A stretch of DNA of 22,310 nt from assembly GCA_965651365.1 (NCBI GenBank), contig CBFGSA010000036.1:1-22310 (forward strand), in the 5' to 3' direction. Shown here piece by piece: positions 14,203 to 21,819 of this stretch. Source of the stretch: DASSBG01 sp965651365. GTDB lineage: Bacteria; Pseudomonadota; Gammaproteobacteria; Xanthomonadales; Rhodanobacteraceae. A program made the position numbers and the translations under genes. Below the pieces are notes generated by a model, which was not told where the DNA came from, searched no databases, and saw only the letters and a program-made list of their open reading frames with translations. Every line of letters begins with the position of its first letter. The stretch's first letter is position 1.

Positions 14203-16368
14203 ATGTACAAATGTCCCATTGCTATCTTCCTGCTGCCCCTGCTCGCCAGCCCGCTGCAGGCCGCGGAAACGGGCGTACCGGCAAGCGCGCAGTCCACGGC
14301 TACACCACTTGCACCGGTCAAGGTCGAGGCAGTCAGTTCGCGCGCAGACACCCATCTCGGCAGCATCGACGGCACATCGCTGCACAACAGCCCGGTCAGC
14401 GTCGATGTCATCGACCGCTGGCAACTGGATGATCTGCAGCCGCAGAGCCTGAGCGAAGTGATGCGCGCCGATGCTTCAGTGGGCGACAACTACGCGCCGG
14501 TCGGCTACTACCAGAACCTCGCCATCCGCGGCTTCACGCTGGATCTGGCCACCGGCTACCGCATCAATGGCCTGGCCATGGTCGGGCAGCAGCGTCTCGC
14601 GCTGGAGGACAAGCAGCGCGTCGAGGTGCTCAAGGGCCTGGCCGGCATCGAGGCCGGCGTCGTGGCGCCCGGCGGTCTGGTCAATTTCGTCAGCAAGCGC
14701 CCAGCCGAAGTGCGTCGGCTCAGCCTGGGCACCGACAGCCACGGTTCGCGCCGCACGGCCATTGATTTCGGCACCTGGCTCACCCCGGATCTGGGCATTC
14801 GCGTCAACGGCGCCTGGAATGGCGTGCACAGCCACGTCGACCATGCCGACGGCCGGCGCAACCTGTACGCGCTGGCGCTGGACTGGAACCCGGGCGACAC
14901 GATCAGCCTGCGGATCGACAGCGACTACCAGACCAGCGCCCAGCGCTCGGTATCGGGTTACCAGTTGCTGGGCGGCACCGAGCTTCCCGACAATCCTCAC
15001 GCAAACTGGATGCCGGGCTACCAGCCCTGGCAGCAGCCGGTCGGCATCCGATCGAATAACACCACGGCGCGCCTGGACTGGCAATTGGCCGAGCGCTGGA
15101 CACTGAAGCTGGCCAGCGGCCACAGCCGCAGCGTAATCCAGGACAACGTGGCCTTCGCCTACGGTTGCTTCTACGTCGAGGCCTGCTACGACGGTGGCTC
15201 GCCGGGCAACTTCTTCGCCCCTGACGGCAGCTACGACATCTACGACTACCGCAGCCCCGACGACACCCGCCGCGCCGACGAGGCCCGCGCGATTCTGGTT
15301 GGCCGCTTCGGCACCGGTCCGGTATCGCACACCTGGAGCTTCGGACTCGATGCCGTGCGTCGCACCGTCGATCAGCGCCCCGATGTCAATGAGTATGTCG
15401 GTACCGCCAATATCGACCAGCGCGATCCGCCGGTGTTTGCACCCTCGCCGCTCGAACCCGGCCCGCTGGCGCGACGCCTCGGCAACTGGCAGCGCTCGCT
15501 GCTGGCCCAGGATCGGCTCGGCTTCGGCGACGACTGGCAGCTTTTGCTGGGTACCCGCTTCGTGCGCCTGGACGAGCGCGCCTACGATGATGCCGGGACA
15601 CTCGAGCGGCATACCCGCCTGTCCCGTTCGCTGCCCAACGCGGCCCTGATCTGGCTGCCCGACGAGGCGCTCACGGGTTACCTCAGCTACAGCGAAGGTC
15701 TGTCACTGGGGCAGGAAGCGCCGTTCTGGACCAGCAACGACGGCGAGATTCTTGCGCCCGTGCTGTCACGCCAACTGGAACTGGGCGCCAAGTACCGCGC
15801 CAGCGACAAGCTGGCCCTGAGCGCGGCGCTGTTCCGGATGCGCCGACCCTATCAGTACGCCAGGCCGGACACTAGCAGCGCCGGTTACACCTTCGTGCAA
15901 CAAGGCGAAGCCGTGCACAGCGGTCTGGAGCTCGGTGCGCACGGCCAGCTCACCGAGCGCCTGCGCATCGATGCCAGCCTGGCCTGGATTCGAGCGCGCG
16001 CCCGCGACACCGGCACGTCGGCCTACGAAGGCCATCAACTGGTCAATGTGCCGCGCCTGCAGGGTGCGGTGATGGCCAACTACCAGCTCACCACCGCGCC
16101 GGGCCTCAGCCTGCTGGCCGGCTGGCGCCACTCGGGGCCGCGCAGCGCAACCGCCGGTGCGACCACGCGCACCGCCGCCTTCAACCTGTTCGATGCCGGT
16201 CTCCGCTACCGCAGCACCTGGGGTAACCACGCCGTGACCTGGCGCCTGATGATCAGCAACCTGGCCAACCGTTTCTACTGGCGCGACACCGGCAGCGCCT
16301 ACGGCGACCACTACCTGTTTCCCGGCGCGCCGCGCGAAGCGCGCCTGAGCGTGGACTGGTCCTTCTGA
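14203..16368 (+). CDS. TonB-dependent receptor, probably for thiamine
   Basis: The product is 721 residues. GAGG at 14194-14197 lies 5 nt before the ATG. Residues 1-20 are a signal peptide ending in LQA. A TonB-box-like stretch (LAPVKVEAV, 36-44) precedes the plug domain (about 55-170; LAIRGFTLD, VEVLKGLAGIEAGVVAPGGLVNFVSKRP). The 22-strand barrel follows and ends in WSF with the terminal Phe needed for outer-membrane insertion. Cys322 and Cys328 probably form an extracellular-loop disulphide. The sequence type is that of siderophore receptors (FhuA/FpvA-like), but the TPP riboswitch in front and the PnuC-family gene 1 nt after its stop argue for thiamine or a thiamine derivative as ligand, as in the reported OmrA-type receptors. 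It belongs to the same transcript as the transporter. Confidence 0.93.
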   Translation: MYKCPIAIFLLPLLASPLQAAETGVPASAQSTATPLAPVKVEAVSSRADTHLGSIDGTSLHNSPVSVDVIDRWQLDDLQPQSLSEVMRADASVGDNYAPVGYYQNLAIRGFTLDLATGYRINGLAMVGQQRLALEDKQRVEVLKGLAGIEAGVVAPGGLVNFVSKRPAEVRRLSLGTDSHGSRRTAIDFGTWLTPDLGIRVNGAWNGVHSHVDHADGRRNLYALALDWNPGDTISLRIDSDYQTSAQRSVSGYQLLGGTELPDNPHANWMPGYQPWQQPVGIRSNNTTARLDWQLAERWTLKLASGHSRSVIQDNVAFAYGCFYVEACYDGGSPGNFFAPDGSYDIYDYRSPDDTRRADEARAILVGRFGTGPVSHTWSFGLDAVRRTVDQRPDVNEYVGTANIDQRDPPVFAPSPLEPGPLARRLGNWQRSLLAQDRLGFGDDWQLLLGTRFVRLDERAYDDAGTLERHTRLSRSLPNAALIWLPDEALTGYLSYSEGLSLGQEAPFWTSNDGEILAPVLSRQLELGAKYRASDKLALSAALFRMRRPYQYARPDTSSAGYTFVQQGEAVHSGLELGAHGQLTERLRIDASLAWIRARARDTGTSAYEGHQLVNVPRLQGAVMANYQLTTAPGLSLLAGWRHSGPRSATAGATTRTAAFNLFDAGLRYRSTWGNHAVTWRLMISNLANRFYWRDTGSAYGDHYLFPGAPREARLSVDWSF

Positions 16369-16369
16369 C

Positions 16370-16939
16370 ATGAACTGGACCGAGCTGATCGGCGCGGCAC
16401 TGAGCATTCTCGGCGTGTGGCTGACTGCGCGCCGCCACCTGCTGTGCTGGCCGGTCGGCCTGGCCTCGGTGATCGTCTATTCGGCGGTATTTATCGAGGC
16501 CCGGCTGTATTCCGATGCATTGCTGCAGGGGGCCTTTGCCGTGTTCATCGTGTACGGCTGGATTCGCTGGAGGCAAAATCTGGGCGATGATGGCAAGGTC
16601 GAGATTGCAGCATTGCCGCGACACCGCGCAACGGTGCACATCATCATAGGCGCGATCGGTGCTCTGGCGCTGGGCGCAGGCATGCACTACGGCACCAACG
16701 CCGCCCTGCCCTGGCTGGATGCCGCGCTGGCCGCCTTCAGTCTGGTAGCCCAGTTCTGGCAAGCCCGCCGCCACATCGCCGCCTGGTGGCTGTGGATCCT
16801 CGTCGATGCCATCTACATTGGCGAATACCTCTACAAGGACCTGTGGATCACCTCGGCGCTGTACCTGGTCTTCATCGGCCTGGCCATCATCGGCCTGCGC
16901 GCCTGGCAACAAAACGTGCGGCAACATCATCCAGCCTGA
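16370..16939 (+). CDS. pnuT: PnuC-family vitamin transporter, PnuT-like (thiamine)
   Basis: The product is 189 residues with about seven membrane segments. It matches PnuC/PnuT: WPVGLASVIVYSAVFIEARLYSDALLQ in the first half, WWLWILVDAIYIGEYLYKDLWITSALYLVFIGLAIIGLRAW in the second. The family imports nicotinamide riboside (PnuC), riboflavin (PnuX) or thiamine (PnuT) across the inner membrane by facilitated diffusion, and uptake is driven by phosphorylation inside. The choice of thiamine rests on the TPP riboswitch that heads the unit, not on residues. The start lies 1 nt after the receptor stop codon and has no separate ribosome site, so translation is probably coupled. It ends in a gap shared with convergent asnB. 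Confidence 0.9.
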   Translation: MNWTELIGAALSILGVWLTARRHLLCWPVGLASVIVYSAVFIEARLYSDALLQGAFAVFIVYGWIRWRQNLGDDGKVEIAALPRHRATVHIIIGAIGALALGAGMHYGTNAALPWLDAALAAFSLVAQFWQARRHIAAWWLWILVDAIYIGEYLYKDLWITSALYLVFIGLAIIGLRAWQQNVRQHHPA

Positions 16940-16963
16940 ACGGGCAAATCCCTGCGCAGCGAA

Positions 16964-17132
16964 TGCAGGAGCGCCCCATGCGCGCGAGAGCAAAAAGCAA
17001 AAAGCAAAGCGGTCCGCAAAGAACGCAAAGAAACGCGAATAGAGCAAAAGATCAAGCCTGGTAATTCTTCGCGTCCTTTGCGTCCTTCGCGGACAAACTG
17101 CTTTTGATCGCGCGCATGGCGCGCTTGTCCTA
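16964..17132. repeat. 169-bp nested palindromic element (REP arms around an inner repeat)
   Basis: The outer inverted arms at 16964-16987 (TGCAGGAGCGCCCCATGCGC...) and 17108-17132 are GTAGGAGCGC-type REP units. Inside, 17012-17039 (GTCCGCAAAGAACGCAAAG...) pairs with 17068-17094 (TTCGCGTCCTTTGCGTCC...). AGCAAAA/CTTTTG stretches lie between the layers. The inner unit resembles the TTTGCGTCCTTCGCGG repeat seen in many environmental proteobacteria. The element fills the gap between convergent pnuT and asnB; its right end (GTAGGA on the minus strand) supplies the TAG stop codon of asnB. Confidence 0.8.
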
Positions 17133-18797
17133 CCCAAGCGCCTGCCGATGCACGCCAGCCACAGCACGGCCCGACGGGTCGGCGCTGGCGGCGAATGCGG
17201 CATCCCAGGCCAGCGCCGCCGGGGTCGAGCAGGCGATCGACTTGCCGCCGGGTACGGTGGCGGCGCAGGCCGGACCGGGGAAGTGCTGCTCGAAAATCCG
17301 TCGATACCACAGCGCCTCTTTGGACTGCGGCGGATTGTGCGGGTAGCGCGCCGCGGCCGAGGCCATTTCCCGATCGCTGATTTCGGTTTCGGCATGCGCC
17401 TTGAGACTGTCGATCCAGCCGTAACCGACGCCGTCGCTGAACTGCTCTTTCTGCCGCCACAGGATTTCGTCGGGCAAAAGGCCGTCGAAAGCCTCGCGCA
17501 ATACCCCCTTCTCGATCCGATCACCACTCGCCATCTTGTGCGCCGCATCCATGCCCATGGCCAGATCGACGAACTCCAGATCCAGAAACGGCACCCGCGC
17601 CTCGACGCCCCAGGCCATCATCGACTTGTTGGCGCGCAGGCAGTCGTAGCTGTGCAGGGCATCGAGCTTGCGCACGGTTTCCTCGTGAAAGGCCTCGGCA
17701 TCGGGCGCCTTGTGAAAATACAGGTAGCCGCCGAAAATCTCGTCCGAACCCTCCCCCGACAGCACCATCTTCACCCCCATGGCCTTGATCCGCCGCGCCA
17801 GCAGGTACATCGGAGTCGACGCACGCACGGTCGTGACATCGCAAGTCTCGATGTGACGGATCACCTCGGGAATCGCATCCAGACCTTCCTGCACGCTATA
17901 GACAAAACCGTGATGTACCGTGCCGATGGCCACGGCGGCACGTGCCGCAGCCGCCAGATCGGGCGAGCCTTCCAGGCCAATCGCAAACGAATGCAGACGC
18001 GGCCACCAGGCCTCGCTGCGGTCGCCGTCCTCGATGCGCTGGCGCGCATACTGCGCCGCGCATGCTGCCACCAGCGAAGAATCCAGACCGCCCGACAGCA
18101 GCACGCCGTAGGGCACGTCACTCATCAACTGGCGGTGCACCGCCTGCTGGAAGCCTTCGCGCAAATCCTGCGGTGTGACCGACTGGCCGCGCGTGTATGC
18201 GTATTCGCGCCAAGGTTTTTCGTACCAGCGCCGCAATTCGCCATCGCGGCTGTCGTACACATGCCCGGGCGGAAATACCGACACGTCAGCGCACACATCG
18301 GCCAGCGTCTTCATCTCCGATGCGACGCACAAGCGTCCGGCATCATCGTGCCCCCAGTACAGCGGACACACCCCGAACGGATCGCGCCCGATCAGGTAGC
18401 GCCGCGCACGGCGATCCCACAAGGCAAAGGCGAAAATCCCGTTGAGTTGCGGCAGAAACTCGCTGCCGTGCGCCCGATACAAGGCATTGATCACCTCGCA
18501 GTCCGAACCGCTGACAAAGGTGTAGTCCAGCCCCTCGCGCAACTCGGCGTGGTTGTAGATCTCGCCATTGACCGCCAGCACCAGCTCGCCATCGGCCGAC
18601 ACCAGCGGCTGCGCGCCGCTGACCGGATCGACAATGCCCAGCCGCTCGTGCACCAGAATCGCGCCCGCATCCGAATGCACCCCACTCCAGTCCGGCCCCC
18701 GATGCCGCTGCCGTGCCGACAGCGCCAGCGCCCGCCGCCGCAAGGCCACCAGATCATCCCCGGCTTCCAGATCAAATATTCCCAGAATCGAACACAT
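17130..18797 (-). CDS. asnB: Asparagine synthetase B (glutamine-hydrolysing)
   Basis: The product is 555 residues, close to E. coli AsnB (554). It makes asparagine from aspartate, glutamine and ATP. Cys2 after the removed Met is the glutaminase nucleophile (MCSILGIFD), with RHRGPDWSG and NGEIYNH in the N-terminal class II amidotransferase domain (1 to about 200). The synthetase domain has the ATP pyrophosphatase motif SGGLDSS at about 233-239 and GEGSDEIFGGYLYF further on. The start is fixed by Cys2 and by GAGGAG 7 nt upstream. A 40-codon Asn-rich leader ORF and a terminator hairpin precede it, suggesting attenuation by Asn-tRNA charging. The last residues (about 500-555) end in a REP element that provides the stop codon. 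It lies downstream of recJ in the same direction. Confidence 0.97.
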   Translation of the reverse strand: MCSILGIFDLEAGDDLVALRRRALALSARQRHRGPDWSGVHSDAGAILVHERLGIVDPVSGAQPLVSADGELVLAVNGEIYNHAELREGLDYTFVSGSDCEVINALYRAHGSEFLPQLNGIFAFALWDRRARRYLIGRDPFGVCPLYWGHDDAGRLCVASEMKTLADVCADVSVFPPGHVYDSRDGELRRWYEKPWREYAYTRGQSVTPQDLREGFQQAVHRQLMSDVPYGVLLSGGLDSSLVAACAAQYARQRIEDGDRSEAWWPRLHSFAIGLEGSPDLAAAARAAVAIGTVHHGFVYSVQEGLDAIPEVIRHIETCDVTTVRASTPMYLLARRIKAMGVKMVLSGEGSDEIFGGYLYFHKAPDAEAFHEETVRKLDALHSYDCLRANKSMMAWGVEARVPFLDLEFVDLAMGMDAAHKMASGDRIEKGVLREAFDGLLPDEILWRQKEQFSDGVGYGWIDSLKAHAETEISDREMASAAARYPHNPPQSKEALWYRRIFEQHFPGPACAATVPGGKSIACSTPAALAWDAAFAASADPSGRAVAGVHRQALG

Positions 18798-18820
18798 GCA
18801 TTTCTCCTCGTCAGAAACGG

Positions 18821-18847
18821 CGAAGGCCCGCGCTGGGCGGGCCTTCG
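18821..18847 (-). terminator. Attenuator-type terminator hairpin before asnB
   Basis: A perfect 10-bp stem (CGAAGGCCCG with CGGGCCTTCG, one more C-G pair possible) with a loop of 5-7 nt. It is followed on the minus strand by CCGTTTCT, a short U-tract, then the asnB ribosome site. The hairpin ends 23 nt before the asnB start, in the place expected for an attenuator. Confidence 0.75.
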
Positions 18848-18872
18848 ATGCGTACAGAAATGTTGCTTCCAG

Positions 18873-18995
18873 CTACGCGCGAGCCCACCGTGTCACGGTC
18901 GGATTATTCACGCGATTGTTGTTGGTGCACACAATCTCGCGACGCCCGGCAGAATGGCTGGAGATGAGCACACAAAATGTGCAAGGAAGGTTCAT
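18873..18995 (-). CDS. Asn-rich leader peptide of asnB (candidate)
   Basis: The 40-codon ORF starts with ATG at 18995 and ends with TAG at 18873-18875, 25 nt before the terminator hairpin. The peptide is MNLPCTFCVLISS... and contains TNNNRVNNP at residues 24-32, so five Asn codons (AAC AAC AAT, AAT AAT) lie within seven codons. Right after them, ACCGT-GAC-ACGGT (18887-18899) can fold into a hairpin. GTGGGC just downstream (part of the last leader codons) can pair with GCCCGC in the 5' arm of the terminator, giving an antiterminator. No ribosome site is present, but a TATGAT box ends 6 nt before the ATG, so the mRNA would begin at or next to the AUG. This fits ribosome-mediated attenuation by uncharged Asn-tRNA. 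Confidence 0.7.
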   Translation of the reverse strand: MNLPCTFCVLISSHSAGRREIVCTNNNRVNNPTVTRWARA

Positions 18996-19001
18996 GTGGC
19001 G

Positions 19002-19031
19002 ATCATACGCACACTAAGCGCATTTGGGCAA
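19002..19031 (-). promoter_or_regulatory. Candidate promoter of the asnB leader
   Basis: On the minus strand TTGCCC (19031-19026, 4 of 6) and TATGAT (19007-19002, 5 of 6) are 18 bp apart. Transcription would start about 6-7 nt downstream, at the leader AUG at 18995, giving a leaderless message. This makes asnB independent of the recJ transcript. Confidence 0.6.
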
Positions 19032-19100
19032 GCTGAAAGTCCACACCCGCCTTGAGCCGGTATACGTTGCGACCCGGTGAAGGTGGATGCACATGAGCAC

Positions 19101-19143
19101 GTAGGGGCTGTTGAGCGTAGCGAAGCGCACCAGATGCGGCTAC
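19101..19143. repeat. Dispersed-repeat-like sequence (GTAGGGG...GCGAAGCGCACC)
   Basis: GTAGGGGCTG and AGCGTAGCGAAGCGCACC resemble, from memory, the widespread GTAGGGTGCG...GCGAAGCGCACC intergenic repeat of proteobacteria. It sits 60 nt past the recJ stop and upstream of the asnB leader promoter. A single degenerate copy cannot be confirmed within the window. The rest of 19032-19201 shows no gene. Confidence 0.35.
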
Positions 19144-19169
19144 CGACAAGCTGCTGAGAAAAGACATGG

Positions 19170-19194
19170 AGCGCATCATCAGTACCCGCTCCCA
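19170..19194 (-). terminator. Possible recJ terminator
   Basis: On the minus strand, shortly after the recJ stop, GGAGCG and CGCTCC form a 6-bp stem with a 13-nt loop, followed by ATGTCTTTTC. The stem is short and the U-tract is interrupted. Confidence 0.3.
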
Positions 19195-19201
19195 CGGTGC
19201 G

Positions 19202-20911
19202 CTACAAGTCTTCCGCTTGGATGTGGCGTATGAGCAGGCGCAGGGTTTGGCGGTTGTTCCAGTCGTTGACGGTTGGCTCGTAGGCGATGCGCAGTGGTGT
19301 TTGGGTGGGGATGTCGGTGTCGACGTTGAACATCACGGCGTCGTGGATGCGGTTGTTGCGCGGGTCGCGCAGTTTGAGGCGGCGGTGATTGCCGGTCTGG
19401 CCCATGGCGCGCTGTTGGTCGCAGATCAGCACGTTGTCGAATACCGGTTGCGGAAAGCCCTGGCCCCATGGTCCGGCGAAGCGGAGCGCCTCGGCGGTGG
19501 CGAGGGTGATTTCCGCTGCGGTCAGTTCGCCGTCGCTCCAGATTGCGGCCTGGCGCAGGTCATCGTCCAGAACCTCGCGGACCGCGTCATCGAACAGCTT
19601 GGTGAACAACGCCATGTTCCGTTCGGCGAGCTCCAGCCCTGCAGCCATCGCGTGGCCGCCGAAGCGCGGCAGCAGGCCGGGTTCACGGGTGGCAATCGAC
19701 ACCAGCACGTCGCGGATATGCACGCCGGCAATCGAGCGCGCCGAACCGCGCAGCGTGCCGCTGCCTTCATCGGCCGGCGCCAGGGCCACTACCGGCCGGT
19801 GCAGGCGCTCCTTGAGTTTGGACGCCACCAGGCCAATCACGCCGGGGTGCCAGTGTGGCTGAAACACGACCACGCCATCCGCCTGGGTTTCGCTGCCCGC
19901 AAGTGCCGCGACCGAGGCTTTGGCCTCGGCCACCATGTCGGCCTGCAACTGGCGCCGCTCGTGATTGATTGCCGACAGCTTGGCCGCCATGTCGCGGGCG
20001 GCTTGCGTTTCGTCGCTGAGCAGGCATTCGACACCCAGGCGCATGTTTTCCAGTCGCCCGGCTGCATTCAGGCGCGGTGCCAGCGCGAAGCCGAAATCGG
20101 TCGCGGTGAGCGTATCGAGGTTGCGTCCGGCCACCTCGGCCAGTGCGCGCACGCCGGCGCAGGCACGCCCGGCGCGGATGCGTTTCAATCCGGCATCGAC
20201 CAGGATGCGGTTGTTGCGATCCAGCGGCACCATGTCGGCGACGGTGCCCAGGGCCACCAGGTCCAGCAGACTGGCCAGGTCGACTTCGCGCCGGTTCAGT
20301 TGCGCGCGCAGGGCCAGCAGCAGATAGAACATCACGCCGACGCCGGCCAGGGCCTTGCTGGGAAATTCGTCACCCGGCCGGTTGGGATTGACGATGGCAT
20401 CGGCGGCGGGCAGGGTCGCCGCGGGCAGGTGGTGGTCGGTGACGATCACCCGCATGCCCTGTTCGCGCGCCGCCGCCACGCCGTCGTGGGCGGCAATGCC
20501 GTTGTCGACGGTGACGATCAAGTCGGGTGTGTCCGGCAGGTCGTCGAGCAACGCGGGACTGAGGCCGTAGCCGTGGCGGCGGCGATCCGGCACCGCGAAA
20601 TCGACCCGGTGCGCGCCCAGCATGCGCAGCCCGCGCACGGCCACGGCGCATCCGGTGGCACCGTCGCAATCGTAGTCGCCGGCCACCACAATCGACTGGT
20701 CCTGCTGGATGGCTGCATCCAGCAGTGCCACCGCCTCACCCAGGCCGCCAAGCGTATCCGGCCGCTCCAATCCAGCCAGGCGGTGCACCATTTCGCGCGG
20801 GTCGCGGATGCCGCGGGCCGCATACACCCGGCGCACCACCGCCGGCACGTCTGCAGGCCAGGTACCCCGCATTTCGGCCACCGTGCGCCGACGAATCTGC
20901 GCTTGCCCCAT
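19202..20911 (-). CDS. recJ: Single-stranded-DNA-specific exonuclease RecJ
   Basis: The product is 569 residues, close to E. coli RecJ (577). It degrades single-stranded DNA 5' to 3' in recombinational and mismatch repair. DHH phosphoesterase motifs are intact: GDYDCDG at 78-84 (Asp79, Asp81, Asp83 metal ligands), TVDNG with Asp136, TDHH at 158-161. The DHHA1 domain has GGHAMAAGL, and an OB-fold follows. The start MGQAQIRRR at 20911 aligns with the E. coli MKQQIQLRRR; a start at 20944 would add 11 residues inside the preceding gene. The start overlaps the stop of the RpfE-like gene by one base (TGATG), so translation is coupled. From memory, the recJ/rpfE order also occurs in the Xanthomonas rpf region. 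Confidence 0.96.
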   Translation of the reverse strand: MGQAQIRRRTVAEMRGTWPADVPAVVRRVYAARGIRDPREMVHRLAGLERPDTLGGLGEAVALLDAAIQQDQSIVVAGDYDCDGATGCAVAVRGLRMLGAHRVDFAVPDRRRHGYGLSPALLDDLPDTPDLIVTVDNGIAAHDGVAAAREQGMRVIVTDHHLPAATLPAADAIVNPNRPGDEFPSKALAGVGVMFYLLLALRAQLNRREVDLASLLDLVALGTVADMVPLDRNNRILVDAGLKRIRAGRACAGVRALAEVAGRNLDTLTATDFGFALAPRLNAAGRLENMRLGVECLLSDETQAARDMAAKLSAINHERRQLQADMVAEAKASVAALAGSETQADGVVVFQPHWHPGVIGLVASKLKERLHRPVVALAPADEGSGTLRGSARSIAGVHIRDVLVSIATREPGLLPRFGGHAMAAGLELAERNMALFTKLFDDAVREVLDDDLRQAAIWSDGELTAAEITLATAEALRFAGPWGQGFPQPVFDNVLICDQQRAMGQTGNHRRLKLRDPRNNRIHDAVMFNVDTDIPTQTPLRIAYEPTVNDWNNRQTLRLLIRHIQAEDL

Positions 20912-21819
20912 CAGCCGCGACGCCAGAAGCGCCAGTGATGCCAACGCTTGAGTTGCACTCGGCGGCCATCGGCAAAGCGCAGGGCCAGTTCATCGACACG
21001 CCGATTGCGCAGCAGACCCAGCAATTCCTGCCAGGCGGCGGCCTGCATCGCATGCTGGCCAAGATCGAGCAGGCTGTGCTCGGCAAGTTCCTCCTGGTCT
21101 TGCTCGAAGGCGGCAAGTGCTGCGTTCGCCACGCCGGCCCGTTGCGCCAGCGCCTGGAGCAGAGGATCGTCGCTGTACACCCGTTGCAGCGTGCTGCGCA
21201 CCCAGGCCGGCAAGGCACCGCCACCCCAGAACCACAGCGCGTTGACCGGTGCCAGGCCGCGCTCCTTGCGGGCCACATTGACCAGGCTGCGGTGCAGCTC
21301 GGTCTGCACCTCGGTAAACAGGCGTCGCCAGCGCCGTTTCTCGCCGTCACCTTCGAGGTGGAGCAGCAGGTTTTCCCCGAGCACCTGGTCCGGGGTGGCA
21401 AACTTCGGCACCGGCGTACCGGCCGGCAGACGCAGATGCCAGCGATCGGGCGTGGTCAGCTCCAGCAGTGCGCCGGCATCGCCCAGGATCGGGCGCAGCG
21501 GTGCGGCAAGCTGCTCGGCCTCCTCCGCGCTCAGCCCCAGATTGGCGCAGGCCATCATCCGTGCGCCGTTGATGTCGGCCTCGACCCGGGCCGGATCGGC
21601 ACACAGCCAGACCTCGTGTTCGGCATCGCCCGCGGCCGCCTGGCGGGTCAGCGCACCGGCTGCCAGCAGCGTGCCGGGCCAGCTGAACGTCTCGGCCAGC
21701 ATGGATCGCAATCCGGGCGATTGCGGCTCAAGTTGATCGGCCCGCGCCAAGTGCCGGCGGATATCGGCGTCCAGGCCAGCCCGTTCGTGCGTGGGCAGCA
21801 GCACATGCAGGCGTTTCAT
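20911..21819 (-). CDS. rpfE: RpfE-like regulatory family protein (phosphoglycerate-mutase-like)
   Basis: The product is 302 residues. It matches the uncharacterised family that includes Xanthomonas RpfE, with MKRLHVLLPTHERAG at the start, ARMMACANLGLSAEEAE, a central PDRWHLRLP and the most conserved block ENLLLHLEGDGEKRRWRRLFTEVQTELH, then GLAPVNALWFWGGG. The last block resembles part of the alkaline phosphatase/phosphoglycerate mutase superfamily, but no full metal site is visible, so an enzymatic function is doubtful. No signal peptide or membrane segment is seen. Neighbours are the tightest evidence: it overlaps the ABC-F gene upstream by 4 nt and recJ downstream by 1 nt. In Xanthomonas, rpfE has been linked to virulence-factor output; nothing else of the rpf/DSF system lies in this window, so a quorum-sensing role here is not supported. 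Confidence 0.85.
   Translation of the reverse strand: MKRLHVLLPTHERAGLDADIRRHLARADQLEPQSPGLRSMLAETFSWPGTLLAAGALTRQAAAGDAEHEVWLCADPARVEADINGARMMACANLGLSAEEAEQLAAPLRPILGDAGALLELTTPDRWHLRLPAGTPVPKFATPDQVLGENLLLHLEGDGEKRRWRRLFTEVQTELHRSLVNVARKERGLAPVNALWFWGGGALPAWVRSTLQRVYSDDPLLQALAQRAGVANAALAAFEQDQEELAEHSLLDLGQHAMQAAAWQELLGLLRNRRVDELALRFADGRRVQLKRWHHWRFWRRG

Noticed and set aside
14203..16368. Siderophore receptor annotation
   Set aside because: The sequence class fits, but the TPP riboswitch and the adjoining PnuT-like gene make thiamine more likely than an iron chelate.
17148..20938. Two plus-strand open frames of 635 and 590 codons
   Set aside because: They lie opposite asnB and recJ, whose catalytic motifs are intact; high G+C removes stops from the antisense frame.
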